Shown here piece by piece: positions 24,343 to 36,242 of a DNA stretch of 64,000 nt. This stretch comes from Eumeta japonica. Lineage: Eukaryota; Arthropoda; Insecta; Lepidoptera; Psychidae. The notes under the pieces are model-generated. The model was not told the DNA's origin and did no database searches. It saw only the letters and a list, made by a program, of their open reading frames with translations. Each line of letters opens with the position of its first letter. Positions within the stretch are counted from its first letter, which is position 1. Position numbers and translations under genes: made by a program. Location: NCBI GenBank assembly GCA_005406025.1, contig BGZK01000212.1, positions 124,001 through 188,000 on the forward strand, in the 5' to 3' direction.

Positions 24343-24448
24343 CAGTTGTTTGATAACAGGACAGCGTTAATGGCTATTGCATGTGACTTGACAATAATAT
24401 TGAAAATTTACTGCTAAAGAACGATTTGTTAGTTAATTCTGATTAGCT

Positions 24449-25690
24449 ATGTATGATAAAGGATTTATAAAAACAAAGTCTGATAATATTCCTGATGTTA
24501 ATATATTTATGATAACGAATTTTTTAAAAAATAGCTTTGGGTTCAAATCTGCTGAAGTTCGAGGTGCCAAAGAATCAAGGTAAGTCTGTTAAAAAAATAA
24601 TATGATAAATACAAATATTTAAGTACTTATTCTCCATTATATTAAATATAATTATTTATTTCATTAATTATAGAGCATCGCGTGATTACGCCGACAAAGC
24701 AATAGGTTATGTTGAACTTAGTAAAAAAAAAGAGTGTGTGTACTTATGTACACGCGTTAGAAGTTATACTTCTTTGGCGTATGAATAATATTTAAAATAA
24801 CTCAAATGCAGTAGTAATCGACAATAAATATTAAAATCAATCAAAACGATTTTGTTTAATTGAAAATGTTTTATTAACGTAACAATATAACAATACAGTA
24901 CAAATATATAATCATTATTCATTATGTGAATGAGTCAAATACATTTAAAAAAGAGTGTGTACTTATTATTCAATTATTTGTTAGAAAAATAATAAGTTCG
25001 TTAGAAATATATCTATATATTATACTTACATGGTTAACCTCTAATATTTAAAACACTTCAAATTTTCACAATTTTCACAACACAATGTTAAAAGTTTACA
25101 AATAATGTTTATATATATAATAAATTGAACAAAAATAATAATTATAGAAAATTAATACTCAAAATTGATTATTCATATGAATACTATATTTGCAAGAACT
25201 GGGTTATGAATATAAGTACTATGTAATATATAGCATGAACACTCTGTACTATGTACTATATAGTATGAACACTCAGTATTGTAACTACATTCAGTGTTGA
25301 AAATATATTTTTTTATTATTTCTATTCTGTGGCTAACTTCATCATGTCGTTTGTGCGCGCGCAACTCACAAATTCACTCTCATCCAAACGTGCCAAAAGA
25401 AGTATAACTTCAAAAATATTTGTATCGTAAAAGGACGGGTACGTCCAGAACATCGAGTTCGGAGTAAAGCTAATGCAGTTACTTTAGCAATTAATGAAAA
25501 GTCAAGAAAAATTCAGGATGTTCAGTGCCATGACTGTGCAGCCTCAGCAGGTAATATTAAACGGAAATTGTTTGATGTTATAAGCAATAATAATACCTTA
25601 TGTTTTGTCTACAGGTGGTTGCAAACATGCATTAGCATTATTTATATGTTTTTTAATGTTAGGATTTTTAAGGTTATGATTTGGAGTCCA
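24449..25690 (+). pseudogene. SWIM/YqaJ-associated N-terminal gene, spliced, broken by an insertion
   Basis: Exon 1 (24449-24579) begins MYDKGFIKTK and ends AKESR at a donor GGTAAGT. A 94-bp intron ends TATAG, and exon 2 resumes in phase (ASRDYADKAIGYVE). The frame is then interrupted at about 24735 and continues from about 25415 (NICIVKGRVRPEHRVRSK), through VQCHDCAASAG to a donor at 25551; a 64-bp intron ends ACAG and exon 3 gives GCKHALALF. The C-x2-C...C-x-H pattern is a SWIM-type zinc finger. Proteins with this arrangement in insects are typically followed by a YqaJ-like nuclease domain. Here the frame decays after exon 3 (about 25670), and no nuclease domain is present. Confidence 0.7.
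24735..25414. mobile_element. Insertion of ~680 bp inside the SWIM-gene exon
   Basis: The insert starts near a TGTGTGTACTTATGTACAC foldback followed by GAAGTTATACTTCTTTGGCG and ends CGTGCCAAAAGAAGTATAAC plus TTC; the two ends therefore carry an inverted repeat of about 20 bp around GAAGTTATACTTCTTT. The interior is AT-rich with a small repeat of ACTATATAGTATGAACACTC units at about 25200-25300. No transposase is visible, so it is a non-autonomous element of unknown family. Breakpoints are inferred from where the host frame stops and resumes. Confidence 0.6.
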
Positions 25691-25782
25691 GTTAAAAAAT
25701 TTTTTTGACTGAACTCTATTTATTTGATTTCTATACTTTAGATAAATAATAATTAATAACAATGGTGTTATGAAATACTTAC

Positions 25783-25975
25783 ATCGAAATGATCTTCACA
25801 ACAAAAAAAAAATCGATTTTTTTTTTTTGGGATTATCACAGTGCACTGCTTGAAATCATTTATTTCGATGTTTTTCATCTCGGGGAACGTTTAAAAACAT
25901 ATTGTCAGGAGTTGTTTTTGTAGTATTCGTACATAATGGTACAAAACAAGAACGATTACTTTTGAGGTTCGACAT
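25783..25975 (-). pseudogene. THAP-domain exon with a premature stop
   Basis: From an ATG at 25975 the minus strand reads MSNLKSNRSCFVPLCTN, then FLNVPRDEKHRNK, a stop (TGA at 25856-25858), and in the same frame FQAVHCDNPKK, ending CCEDHFD at a splice donor (GTAAGT, 25782 downward). The Cys-x4-Cys ... Cys-x2-His spacing and order are those of the THAP zinc finger, a DNA-binding domain shared by P-element-type transposases and many host regulators. The TGA sits exactly where most THAP domains have tryptophan, one base from TGG. Later exons would lie toward lower coordinates, but none is recognisable there. It faces the SWIM gene tail to tail. Confidence 0.7.
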
Positions 25976-26071
25976 TTTAACATAAATTTGAGTATTTAAC
26001 AATAATAACAGAATTAAATAGATCAAAACACTGTACTTATTATTTCTGTATGAACTACAATGAGTGAAAAC

Positions 26072-26088
26072 TAACATTATGACGTCAC
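26072..26088 (-). promoter_or_regulatory. CRE-containing inverted repeat, right copy
   Basis: This is the exact reverse complement of 24326-24342. It lies about 97 bp upstream of the THAP start codon on the minus strand, mirroring the distance of the left copy to the SWIM-gene start. Confidence 0.55.
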
Positions 26089-26520
26089 ACACGCTCGGGT
26101 TTGTTCGGGAGCTCTCGGCGTGTCTTCGGTACTGGATTCAAAAATTAATTTTTATTTTGATATAGGTACCTTTGGAATTATTGCGAAAAAAAAAATAGTT
26201 TTGTTATAAAACTTATATATATGATCTTTCCATTTATCACAAAAAAAAATTGCAAAGACCCAATCCATTCGATGTTGGAGCTGCCTGATTAATGAATATA
26301 AACAAAAAAGCCCATTCAAAATATAACAACATGCATAAACATTACACAACTAAGTTCTAAAAATTTACCGAGATAGAAATTTTGTTTATTTATTAGGTAC
26401 AATAAATAACCTAACACCTAGAATATCATTGTTATCCGATTTGCTATTATCGTCTTGTCGTCAATTTAAAAAATTAAAAGTGGACTAATCACACCTAAAA
26501 CAATAGTCTACGTGCTACGA
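26089..26520. other. Non-coding stretch
   Basis: AT-rich, no gene or terminal-repeat signal found. Confidence 0.4.
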
Positions 26521-27000
26521 TCTCGTGTTCTCGACGCCTCATTGAGCTGTCCATATATACGAGCCGCACGTTTCGGTTAGTAACAGATGATTCTGCGTTT
26601 AATCAACGCTGCTCTACTGCGTCGCGTCGTATTTAGTTCAGTTCTACGTCGCCGCGGCAGTGTTCAACACCATTGGAAACATTTTGATTCGCTTCAAACG
26701 CAAAAACCATCAAACGGAGGGACTATGGTGTAACAAAAGCTGTGGTCGTACGTGAGTTTCTATTTACAGTACTTCCATTTCTATTTCAGGCCAGCCACAA
26801 GGTTGAAAACGTGAGCTCGCTCAACCGAGCTCCGTCAGCGCTTGTAATATTTACCGCACGACGTCGTGCGTTGTCAAATAGAATAATCTAATACTGCTGT
26901 CGCGTTGATTTTCACTAAACCGTTATCAAAACTATCGTACTGGACTTCGTGATCGCTGTTTATATTCGAGAAAAGTGATGTAGCACGCATAAAATGAACG
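26521..27000 (+). promoter_or_regulatory. Candidate core promoter with 5' exon-like sequence
   Basis: TATATA at 26554-26559 is followed about 25 bases later by a start-site-like GGTTAGT (26575-26581). The next 400 bases are GC-rich compared with the surroundings and contain several candidate GT donors (for example ACGTGAGTTT near 26751) and an acceptor-like TTTCTATTTCAG at 26778-26789. No long open frame follows. This could be a host 5' non-coding exon or the terminal repeat of an unrecognised retroelement. The evidence is positional only. Confidence 0.3.
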
Positions 27001-29589
27001 TCAATGATAAATAATAAATAACTGTTTATTATCGACGAAATAATAAATAATTGTTTCGTTATTGTAATAATCGTGTTTCTGTAAGAGCAGATTCAATAAA
27101 TTATTTATTTTGATTTCTTTATCGTATTATCAGAAAGAAGTATAATTTGTTATGTAGATTTATGCAGAATAGGTTGTTTACTAAATTGTATAATGATAAT
27201 TTTAAAAAAATGATCTATAACTTAAACAGTGGCTATATAAATGTATTTTTTATTGTCTCTTTGTTGTTTTGTTTTTTGAACGTTGACACGGCAAAACGTA
27301 TGAATTTACACGTATTAAGAGACATTTTCATTTATGCAATGTCATATGTATAAATTTAAACTTTCTTGATAATTGATATTGAAGGTTCCTTTATAAGTTT
27401 TTTGTAAATAAATAAGCTACGAATGTCGATTATCAAAATTGATAAATTAAAAATTAATATAGTTCCGCATTTTTTTAATTTGAAAAGAATTCAATCTAAT
27501 TTGATGCGATTTGTGCTTATCTGATAAAATAACATTGGCCTTTTTTACAATCACAAATGTTGATTTGCTTATCATTGGTTCATTTTCGTTTTTTGGTGAT
27601 GGTGAACTGAAAGCATTCTATGAACAACCAGAATTACCAGTTATGCTTAGAAGTACCTACATATTAAATAGATGAAATTAGGTGATATTTTTTTCTGCAT
27701 TCGTTAGTGACATCAAATATAATAACTGAAAAAAACAGCTGCCATTTAAAATGATACATAAAAATTATTCTTTTTCTTCAATGTATGACTAAGTGATAAC
27801 GCAAAATATGCTTTAAACCTGTTTATTTTTATTATGTCGTTAGTTATTCGTATTTCGCCTACTTTAATAAATGAATGTCTAAATTGAACTGCATATACTT
27901 ACACTTCGCAAGGTGCAGGCGCAATACAGTCAAAATTACGGTAAGTGTGGCAATGCTGTGACTGCTTCTGTGTTAACTAGAACCCACCTCTAGTGAAGAC
28001 TGCAACATTATCGACAACTTAATAAATTTCTTATTATTCGTATTACAAATAGATTTACAATTTTAGTACATATTACACAAAGTTGGACTCTATATCTGAC
28101 GGAGCTAACTTCGGTTTTTTTTTTTATGTACAGTGATATAGTTCCAAAGTCTATGAATACGTGAGAGAAATATTACGCGTGAAATATTTAACTTTAAAAA
28201 TATATAGTGAATGCGTAAACTCGTACCGGTGGCGTGAGACTATAGGTCCCGACCGCAGTCTTTACACCGGTCATATGGAAAATTTTCATATACATCTTAC
28301 AGACGCCCACGCTTGTACATAGTCACTTAATGGTACATCGTGCAGCCCCCTTAACTTAGACCAACATACGTTTATGTGAATAATTTATTTTGCATCAAAT
28401 ATTTAAATACGGTTGTTCTCTTTGCGCTTCTGTTTTTGTTGGTTGTATGACGTAGTACATAACTTATTAAAAGAGATATTGAAAAATAAACAATGGTAAC
28501 CATATTATATGTTTAATGAATAGCGGTAAACGGAAAACCACATTGTTATTACCACTTAAAAATATATGTACAAGGAATTTTTACAAGAAAGTGATAATAC
28601 ATTCTTAGAAAAGCAATAAAAAATAGAACAAATAATTGTAAAGTTCGTATCGAATTAAAAATAAAACCAAAGCAACTAATCACAGAAATAAACCGATAAT
28701 ATTGGTCCAATATTTCAGAAATAAATATTAAATTATCGACGTCTTTTATTTATGTAGATCAAACCAGTACAACACTACGTATCAAGGAATTGCATGCCGC
28801 AGCGACGACGGCTGTGCAACGCCTTGAGGCAAACTGTTTACGAATGTTATGGAACAAAGCCTAGTTGTGTTCATTGCGCTGCAGTTATAATTTCAAGTTG
28901 TTATGTTGAAATTGCTAACAATAATAAATATAAGTAATAATCGCGAATGCCAAAACTATGTATAAATTCCACTGAAAGATATCGTAATCAATAAAAAATA
29001 AAAATAGATCTCTAATCATTGCCAGTCTCTAATCCATATTCTAACACGTATAAAGAGTATTTATTTGTGATTACAGAGTTTCAAAAATTAACTCCATTAA
29101 TTGTTAGCAATAAGTGCGTAAACCAACTGTAACGTGATAGAAGAGTGAACAAACTAAATAACCACAAATATATTGATTTGTACACAGCGTTGTAAATAAT
29201 AACCTTGATATTAATTAAGGGTACACGTAGTTAGAAAAGATTTGGTTGTAGTTAGATAAGATAGATTTGACCTCTAAAAACTACGGTCATGTAGGTTTTT
29301 TTTTAACAGTAGAAAGAGTGTAATACAAAATATTTATTTTTTTATATTGACATCTTTGCCTTAAGTGTATCGGAACCGAAATATTTTAAAAAAGAAATCA
29401 ATGACTATGCTTTTTGTTAGAGATAATTTAATAGCGATATTCGTCAGGGGCACACGGGCACGCGAACCCGGAGTCCTTGATCTGCTGACTGTACCAGTCA
29501 CTACTCCTTCCAGGGATGGCAGTATCCTTCTACCCTATCTTTCCCACCCAAAAATCTTAATATCCCTTTGATCTCCCATCCTTTCTATT
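27001..29589. other. Long AT-rich stretch without supported gene
   Basis: The frame at 27147-27353 contains a hydrophobic run (VFFIVSLLFCFLN) but no family signature or splice context. A modest GC-rich patch at 28225-28330 has no reading frame. Nothing else is supported. Confidence 0.4.
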
Positions 29590-31530
29590 AGAGACGATGA
29601 TGGTCATTTATTAAATGAGGAAAATAATGTGAAAAAGCTTTGTAAGAATTACTTCGAAAACTTTTTGCATGTAAGGATACAGTTTCAGATGAAATTGTTA
29701 CTGGAACTGAGTATATGATTGATGTCGGAAATGGAAGTGAAATTACGATGGATGAAATTATGAAAGCACTAAAATGTTTCGTACATTTTGGAGTTGGAAA
29801 ATCAGCCGGATATGATAGAGTTTCGTCAGAGATGCTAAGAGGCGTTGGCGGCACAGTGGCAAACCTTATATATCAGCTCTTTAACAAATGCTAGAAAAGC
29901 CATAGACTATCTAATGACTGGCGTAAAGCATTTTTTTTTTAAGTTTCTCCTTGCGGGGAGAGGGGGATAAAAAAACTAATGTACTATCCACGCACCCGCT
30001 TGCGTGGGGAGTGTCCGACTCTCACGGACCAAAAAACCCCCGAAGCGACCTGTTGGTTGGCCGTTGTCCGTAGTCCCAATAAATTGGAACTTTGAGGACT
30101 TCACCTGTCGCGGCCGATCGCCATGGGATGCCGTCGGCGCGTTCCGCGTAAAGCAATCATTGTGCCCTTTTATAAAGGGAAAACCTCACGGCAGGTTTAT
30201 ACAAATTACCACCATATAAGCCTTGTCAGCGTTGTTGGCAAACTGTATGCTAAAATTATTATCCAAAGAGTTGTAAATAAGACTGAACACAATATTTGGG
30301 ACGTAAAAGCGGGATTTCGAAAAAGGATGATGTATACGGACCAAGTTTTTTTCTCTGCGAAACATTGCTAAAAAGGTTTTGGCTAGCGGCCAAAAGATTT
30401 TCTGTATTTTCGTAGATCTGGAAAAAGATTATAATAGGGTGAAAAGAAATGATCTACGGAGAACCCTATCCACACATGTTATGAGTGGCGGATTGATACA
30501 GGCACTGCAATCCCTATACAGGGACTCTAGTGCTTGCGTCAGAAAAAAAGGAGCATACACTGACTAGTTTGACATCCATAGGTGTGTCAGACAGGGATGT
30601 GTAGCTTCATTATGGCTATTCAACCTATTCATGGATAGCCGTCTGTATGATTTGAAAGAGTATGAGTGTGGGCTAAGAATGGATAAGCTGTCTGTCAAAT
30701 GTATTCTATACGGCAACGACCAAGTAATCCTTGCGCCGTTAGGGTGTGGGCTGCAAGAAATGGTAAATAAAATGAATGATTCTGTTAAGAAAGGTATATT
30801 AAAGTAAATTTCGGTAAGACTGAGATGATGGTGTTTGAAAGTGGCAAAAGCACAACTGAATGCGATATTTTTATAGAAGGCGGAAAGGAAAGTCAAATAA
30901 GTGAAAGAGTTTGTGTACTTGGGTCGTCTGCTTACAAATGATGATAAACATGATAGAGATATCAAAAGGAGAACGAATGCAAGATATGAAGTAAATTGGA
31001 CCCTGCTCCCTATTATGAATAGGAAAAGCGTGTCACAACAAGTGCGCTTGCCCATTTATAATGGGGTCTTAATTCTTACGCTTATGTATGGTAGTGAAAG
31101 CTGGGTATGGCAGAAGAAAAATAAAAGTAGGATCAATACAGTGAGGATGCGATCGCTTCGTAGTATGCGTGGAGTGTCTGTGAAAGATATATGTAATACA
31201 GTGATGTTAGAAAGTAGTGTGGTTTGAATGAAGATATAATGACTAAAATAGAAAAAGGTATGTTGCGGTGGTTTACTCATCTCGAAAGGATGGATGAAAG
31301 GAGAATCACAAAACAAATCTGTAAAGTGAATGTGTGTGATGGAAAAATAGGCAAGAGTCGCCGTTGAAGATCTTATACAGACCATATCGATGGCATATTA
31401 CAAAAGGGCCAAATTTTAAGCACCCAAAACCGACGAGCTTGCAAGAAAAAAATTGATGGATATCAGTGAGACAAGAGGGATTTTTAAAGACCATGCGGAA
31501 AACTATAATCTCTTCCTACCCTTCTGGAAA
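29590..31530 (+). pseudogene. RTE-like LINE reverse transcriptase pseudogene
   Basis: Fragments in the three forward frames follow the order of an RTE-like polymerase. They are EITMDEIMKALK (about 29740), GKSAGYDRVSSEML, a nested insertion at 29931-30145, then WRKA/IIVPFYKGK, SVVGKLYAKII, and FCIFVDLEKDYNRVKR (motif A, catalytic Asp kept). A TAG after AYTD follows, then RQGCVAS (motif B) and CILYGNDQVIL. In the last, the family's YADD box reads YGND, so one catalytic aspartate has been lost. The C-terminal part reads KEFVYLGRLLTNDDKHD, LMYGSESWVWQKK and HLERMDE and ends near 31500. The endonuclease half is absent, so the copy is 5'-truncated. At least three frameshifts and one stop confirm it is inactive. 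Confidence 0.88.
29931..30145 (-). mobile_element. Nested 215-bp insertion with 10-bp target duplication
   Basis: GCGTAAAGCA occurs at 29921-29930 and again at 30146-30155, flanking this segment. Removing one copy and the insert restores the reverse-transcriptase frame exactly (WRKA followed by IIVPFYKGK). The insert starts with T10 on the plus strand, i.e. a poly(A) tail on the minus strand, so it is a retroposed sequence: a SINE or a 5'-truncated LINE 3' end. Its interior is moderately GC-rich with no tRNA-like boxes that I can recognise. Confidence 0.9.
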
Positions 31531-33847
31531 ATAAGCGCGAGATTATATTGTATTATTAATACTATTAATTTCGTCCCATAACATTTGACCTATAACCACA
31601 TAATTCAAAACAAGGTAATTTATTGCTGCGTATTAATTCCAAATTCCGACATATCTCTACTAGACGAAAGACAATAATTATACAAGACGGCACGTATGTA
31701 ACTGTTGTTTCCAAAGGAAACCTATAACCTTCTTAAATTTCATTATTTAGTTAAACTGTTTTCATTAGTTGATCATTAAATTCATATTAGAGATGCATAC
31801 GGCTTGTACGATGCATCTAAATTCAATATTAATTTAAATTTATTTTGAATTTTGATTTGTTAATAATGTTGAAGGATATAAAAATTGTAATTAAAACAGT
31901 GACGGACGATAATGTAAATATTTTGTTTTTTGTCCAAAAAAGTAGCCTCTGACGCTTCACTGCTCTCTTAGCCACTGGACTTTGACGGAACTGGTTGACT
32001 GCCACTGAATTTCTCTCTTAGCTAGCGGACGTCGATGTAGAAAGTCGTTTTGATATACCTAAATATTAATTGCTTTGAGAATTACCATGTTACCGAAGCA
32101 ACTATGTCGGGGCGAATCTGACTTTGACAACACACAGCCGCTAGAGTAGCCTCTTTTTATGTTTCCACCGCGCTGGCCTGAGGACGGTAGATTTAAAGAA
32201 GTCCATCGTCCAACGGGCACGAAGTGACTTGGTGCGTATTCTCATACGTTGTCGCTTTAGCCGTCACAGCAGCACACGACCGCAAAAAGGGAGACTCCTT
32301 GGAATAGAAGGTTTCAACGCCGCTACGGATAAATACACAAGCTTACCCGAGCGGCGCTGTTTTGTCTCTCGAAGTAACGTGACAATTTTTCCTAATTATT
32401 TATTTTTAAAATTTAAATGTAACTGTAACAGATTTAATCACATCATTAAATGATTAAGAATTTGTGATTAGATGCATCTAACAGAAAATAAATTAAAATT
32501 CATTTACTATAACGTCAGAATACATACTCGACAAGCTAGTTTATGTTAAGAGAAATACGAAATTTAAATCCGACAAGCGACATACATAATAGTATTAGCA
32601 CTAGGTTTAAGAATCACCTTGTCACTCACAAAATCCGACTCTACAAAGTTAACAAATCAATTCAAAAGCAAAGTGGAAGCTTTTATAATAAAAGTACAAT
32701 TGAAATTCAGAATTTTTCATTACCTAAATTAAAATTATCGTTAATATAATTAAATGTCAGGGGCTGTTATCCTCTTAACAAAAAAATCCATAGTATTAAC
32801 CTACTCATCTATTAAGTCGATCTACGTCATTTTTAAGTGCTGCACCAATTTTCGTAATTATTCAATATCTGATAGAATTAAGTAAAAAAAAACAGCCTTT
32901 GAGTCTCTTGTTCATTCTTCTCAGGATGAATCATGGTTTGGAATGGATGGTAATGTTAATATTAGAAAAAATAACGTATTTCAAATGTCATTCTATTACA
33001 TACGAAGTAAAGATATTTTTATTTGATGTAACTTAAATTATGTTTTATTTATCAAAGACGAAATATATATCGTGTTCCCTAAGAGAGTGCTCACAAAATA
33101 ACCCCAGAAAATCCGTAACAATATTAACTAAAACTTAGTGCCTTGTATATCGTTTTGTAAATTCCATTTCGAGTATAGTATAATACGTTATGCTAAATAC
33201 TATTCAAGATCTAGCATTTTCTTGAGAATGAATTAATCCCTGCTGCCATTATTTTTCACTCCCGTACGTGCTGTCTACATATATTTTTCTTCTTGCCCGC
33301 ACCGATGTGAATATTATGTCTGGCTGCTGTTGGGTGTGCACCTAAATGGATGACTCTAGCTTAAAATATTGAATGATTTCGTTAGGTAATCGCAAATGTA
33401 CCCATTAGCTACCGTTTAATTTTTAGTATTGCATAGTACCAAAAAGGATAAATTGTATAACGTTAAGGATTCAAATTTAAAGTTAATACGCATTAAATCT
33501 TCTTTGATAACATAAATAAGACATTATTTGTTGAAACTCATAACTGATAGGATGTGAAATAACTAGTAAAAGTACTCAAAACCAAGTTTACATTTACAGT
33601 GTTTCTAGTATCGACCTGTTTTTTTTTAGCGATTTTGATCTTGGGTTATATCTGTAATTTTTTAAAATGCATACTTCAAAGCTAAAATTACTCTATATCC
33701 ATATATATTTTGATAACGTTTATTTACCAATAGAAATATAACTTCAAGCCGGATTTCCTCCCTTTTCATTGGACGAATAATTTTTGTAGATAGTGCAACG
33801 GAACCCTATATAGCCTGCTAAAATATAGCACACGTGATCGTCTAGTC
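31531..33847. other. Non-coding stretch, partly GC-rich
   Basis: A somewhat GC-rich patch at about 31960-32370 includes repeated CTCTCTTAGC and could be the remnant of an unrecognised retroelement. The rest is AT-rich. No gene is supported. Confidence 0.35.
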
Positions 33848-36234
33848 TATATGTGGGCAACAATCGGCCTGTGGGCTGCATCCGGCCAACTGTAAGATTT
33901 GATCCGGCCCGCAAAGTATTTTGAAAAACCCTATAAAAAAATATTACAAAATTTTACATGACTTACTCATACTCACGGAATCAAGTGAGAAAGCAAGCCG
34001 AGTGGCGGCGAACATCAAAGAGTGAGGCGACCTTTGATGTTTGCCGCTTCACTGGCAGTGCAACAAAAGATTATTGCTTCTCAATTGCTTTACACTAGAC
34101 GATTCTAGATTATTCCTTCATTTTGCCTACATAAGCAAGTGGATGGCCCGAACTTTAGTTCAGTTCTTGAGCTACCAAGGTGATAACTTTGACAAGCAAT
34201 ATCCTTGCGAAGTGCTAGTGCCGTCAATTTGCTTTGTGACTTTGTGTGCATCTTGAGTGCTTATTTATTATACTTTGTTATTAAGTTTATCGAACGAAAA
34301 GTAAACTAAAATGATGTCTGGTGAAAAGAAATCAAAAGTAAATGCAGAGGGTCGCCAATTTCAACAGAAATGGACATAATAGTTTTTTTATCTTGCACAA
34401 TGGTAAGCCTATTTGTTTGCTGTGTAATAAATCTATTTCAGTGATGAAAGAATTCAATACAAAGAGGCATTAGTCAACTAATCATCCAATGCTCAGTTGA
34501 GTAGTGCCTCACTGCTCTAACTGCACTCACTGACGGGACAAATAAGAAAAGTCAAAATCCAGAATCTTATTGCAAATTTGTAAAAACAGCAGCAACTGTT
34601 TCATGAACAAAGAACACAACTTGATAATGTTGTGAAAGCTAATTTTATAGTTAGTTCTACATTGGCAATTATTAAAACCATCTGCCGAAGGAGAATTTAT
34701 CAAGGAGTGTATGGTAAAAGTTTGTAATGTTTTGTGTTCTGAAAAGAAAAATGAATTTAAAAAAAATAGTTTTCAAGACGAACTGTTGTTTGACGTATAG
34801 GATAAGGACTAATGATAAAAAAAAACAACATTTACTGACCGTATGGCTGGTTTTGAATCATTTTGCACAGCATTAGGCGAGAGCACCGATTTGTCTGACA
34901 CAGTTCAAATGATTATATTTATTCGAAGTGCTGATAAAGAGTTAATTGTTACTGAGGAATTGCTTGCTTTACAGCCGCTGAAAGGAACCATTTCATGACA
35001 AGACATTTTTAATAAAGTTCAAAAGATATTCACAAGTTTTGGCTTGCCATGTTCAAAATTAGTTGGAGAATGCACACAGTGTACCTTCTATGGTCAGCTT
35101 ATGTAAAGTTTTCATCGGAATTTTGAATGAAAAAGCAACTGCATTAAATGTGCAAAAAGAGGATTTAATAGTCCTTTATTGTCTGTCCACGAACAGAACT
35201 TGTGTTGTAAGTTCATTCGACTCCAGGATGTTATAAATGTGGTAGTAAAAACCATAAATTTTATTCGATCCCGAGGGCTTAACCATCGTCAGTTCAAACG
35301 TTTTTGGATGAAATATCAGCCAAATATAACGACGTAACATCTTATTGTGAAGTCAGATAGCTAAGCAAAGGGAAAATGCTGAAACGGTTTTACGAGCTTA
35401 GAAATAAAATGGCAGATTTTATGTAAATAAAGAATAAACCACTATCTGAATTGATTGACTTAGCATTTCTGATCGACCTTACAGGCTATTTGAATGATTT
35501 AAATTTTAATTGCTTATTCTCAATACGCTAAAGAACTCAAGTTAGTGTCGGGGCAGTTTTCGATTAGATTTAGCGATTTCAAAAACATGGAAGATTGTTT
35601 TAATTTATTTGCTACTCCAACAAAAAGTAAAGTAAAAAATGCTCCAATATTCTTGCCAATGAAGTTAATCGAAATCCAAGAAAAATCACTCATAAAATTC
35701 AAATTTGAAGACGTGAAGTTGCGCGATTTTTACAAAATTTACCTCGAAGAAGACCATTTTACGCAGCTTAGAAAATTCGCAAGGAGATTCATTTGTGCGC
35801 TTAGTAGTACTTACAAATGCGAACAATTCTTTTCCATGATGAAAGTTACTAAATCAAAACATCGTACAAGGCTGACTGACGATAATTTGGAAAATTCTTT
35901 ACGTCTTTGTATCAGTGGAATTAATCCAAACATCGATAAATTAGTTTCCCAAATTCAAGCTCAAGCGTCTCATTGATTTCGCTATTTAATTTTCGTAGTT
36001 TGTAGTAATTCGAATTTTCACGATATAATTATAATTGTGTACCCATTTTTTTCATTACATTTTGTTATGTTATTAAATTGTATTACAATAACATTGTTTT
36101 ATTATTTCATGTCTGATATCTATCACCAAAAATTATGAACACTACTTTAAAATACACTACTTTTGAACGCGGCCCGCGAATGTATTTGCACACTAAAGTT
36201 TGACCCACAACATGTCATAGGTTGCCCATACCTG
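33848..36234 (+). mobile_element. hAT element (GTF2IRD2/SPIN-like type) with 8-bp target duplication
   Basis: GTCTAGTC flanks the element on both sides (33840-33847 and 36235-36242), the 8-bp duplication typical of hAT. The left end reads TATATGTGGGCAAC and the right end, reverse-complemented, CAGGTATGGGCAAC. Both are degenerate versions of the usual CAGGGGTGGGCAAC terminus. Length is 2387 bp. The single gene inside is on the plus strand and dead. Confidence 0.92.
34311..35976 (+). pseudogene. hAT transposase pseudogene (GTF2I-repeat-domain-protein-2-like)
   Basis: The start ATG at 34311-34313 (or the one 3 bases on) opens with MMSGEKKSKVNAEGRQFQQK. TAA TAG follow the tryptophan after that run. 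In another frame a zinc-finger region reads HNGKPICLLCNKSISV with a histidine further on. The middle contains many stops. A clean 143-codon frame at 35545-35976 holds the hAT C-terminal dimerisation segment: CALSSTYKCEQFFSMMKVTK, then SKHRTRLTDDNLENSLRL. Such proteins cut and paste hAT elements through 8-bp target duplications. The long intact tail amid a ruined body is chance or recent decay of the 5' part. Confidence 0.88.
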
Positions 36235-36242
36235 GTCTAGTC

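Noticed and set aside
27147..27353. 68-codon ORF with a possible membrane segment
   Set aside because: A hydrophobic run alone in AT-rich DNA is expected by chance.
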